Assembly: GCA_021795135.1 (NCBI GenBank) | Contig: JAJYPT010000114.1 | Coordinates: forward strand, 1 to 5,867 | Direction: 5' to 3' | From: Actinomycetes bacterium | GTDB lineage: Bacteria > Actinomycetota > Acidimicrobiia > Acidimicrobiales > JAJYPT01 | Length of the DNA: 5,867 nucleotides | In this document: piece by piece, positions 5,526 through 5,867 of the stretch | Layout: each line of letters begins with the position of its first letter | How positions within the stretch are numbered: position 1 is the stretch's first letter | Notes under the pieces: model-generated | What the model was told of the DNA's origin: nothing | Seen by the model: the letters and a program-made list of their open reading frames with translations, nothing else | The model's database searches: none | Translations under genes and position numbers: made by a program

Positions 5526-5867
5526 ATGATTGTAAAATCTAATAAGTCGACTAAGACAAACAAAGCCAGGAAACAAACTAGACCCAAAACTATTCTTTCA
5601 GCTACTGCAATGTCTATGGCTGTAGCTGCTTTGCCTACTGCAGCTATACCTAAGTCTGCTGATTCTTTTACTACCCAATTAACCAATACTTCACACAATA
5701 TTTCTATGGAATCTAATTTAGTAGGAAATTCTGCAATAGTTGGAGTTGCACCAGTACCAACTGGAGGTTATTTGGAAGTATCTGGAGCAGGAGAAGTATC
5801 AGCATTAGGTGGAGCCCAATATTATGGTTCCACGCAGGGAATGACCTCAATGTGCGTAAGGCCAGAG
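5526..5867 (+). CDS. secreted cell-surface protein with a GYWLV-type repeat, N-terminal part, partial
   Basis: The frame is open for 114 codons to the right edge. Residues 1-21 are rich in lysine and arginine. Residues 22-42 are a mildly hydrophobic, alanine-rich stretch (ILSATAMSMAVAALPTAA), followed by possible signal peptidase sites near residues 39-45. This is a Sec-type signal peptide with a long n-region. After a serine/threonine/asparagine-rich spacer, residues 71-103 (IVGVAPVPTGGYLEV, GEVSALGGAQYYGST) resemble one unit of the actinobacterial surface repeat IVG.A.TP.G.GYWLVASDGGVFSFGDA.FYGS, with the core tryptophan and aspartates replaced. Such proteins often carry several repeats plus a cell-wall hydrolase or adhesion domain, none of which is visible here. 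The start is well set by AAGGAG at 5512-5517. Function is unknown; export and the repeat relationship are the supported parts. Confidence 0.75.
   Translation, partial: MIVKSNKSTKTNKARKQTRPKTILSATAMSMAVAALPTAAIPKSADSFTTQLTNTSHNISMESNLVGNSAIVGVAPVPTGGYLEVSGAGEVSALGGAQYYGSTQGMTSMCVRPE

Noticed and set aside
5510..5698. 62-codon minus-strand frame opposite the secreted protein start
   Set aside because: Antisense to a frame with a strong ribosome site and signal peptide; its hydrophobic look comes from the reverse of the alanine-rich signal region.
1..5867. CRISPR arrays, tRNA or rRNA genes, insertion sequences
   Set aside because: No regular spaced repeats, cloverleaf-like segments, rRNA signatures or transposase motifs were seen on either strand.

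Overview
The window is an AT-rich stretch (one sampled 60-base line of queC has 22 G or C, about 37%). It looks like bacterial chromosome from a low-GC member of the Actinobacteriota. The best support is the gene at the left edge: a 2-oxoglutarate decarboxylase/dehydrogenase of the Kgd type, in which an E1-type N-terminal helix is fused to an E2-like acyltransferase domain, an arrangement characteristic of Actinobacteria. The right-edge secreted protein carries a variant of the 'GYWLVASDGG.FSFGDA.FYGS' repeat common in actinobacterial surface proteins. The C-terminus of the flavoprotein also resembles actinobacterial homologues. An AT-rich marine lineage such as the Acidimicrobiia/Actinomarinales is a reasonable guess, but it is inference only.

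Layout. (1) 1-795, minus strand: the first 265 codons of kgd, running off the left edge. (2) 796-1201: a divergent intergenic region with a plausible kgd promoter, a perfect TATAAT box facing the que genes and two overlapping short palindromes. (3) 1202-5024, plus strand: five tightly packed genes, queD, queC, queE, an alpha/beta hydrolase and a geranylgeranyl-reductase-family flavoprotein. queD and queC overlap by 4 bases and the other gaps are 10-19 bases, so they probably form one transcript. (4) 5025-5525: a 500-base non-coding region rich in inverted repeats. It holds a terminator-like hairpin after the flavoprotein, a perfect 12-bp inverted repeat, and a structured leader directly before the last gene. 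(5) 5526-5867: the start of a secreted, probably cell-surface protein, cut by the right edge.

Function. QueD, QueC and QueE together convert dihydroneopterin triphosphate to preQ0, the 7-deazaguanine precursor of queuosine, of some modified DNA bases and of some deazapurine natural products. The first enzyme (GTP cyclohydrolase) and all users of preQ0 lie outside the window, so the end product cannot be told. The hydrolase and the flavoprotein have no known step in preQ0 synthesis. They may simply share the transcript; the flavoprotein probably reduces isoprenoid chains of membrane lipids or menaquinone.

The strongest candidates for something undescribed are the 5381-5469 leader (a bulged 13-bp hairpin whose loop is exactly complementary to a downstream hexamer, followed by a hairpin with a T-run) and the unusual residues in QueE and in the hydrolase.
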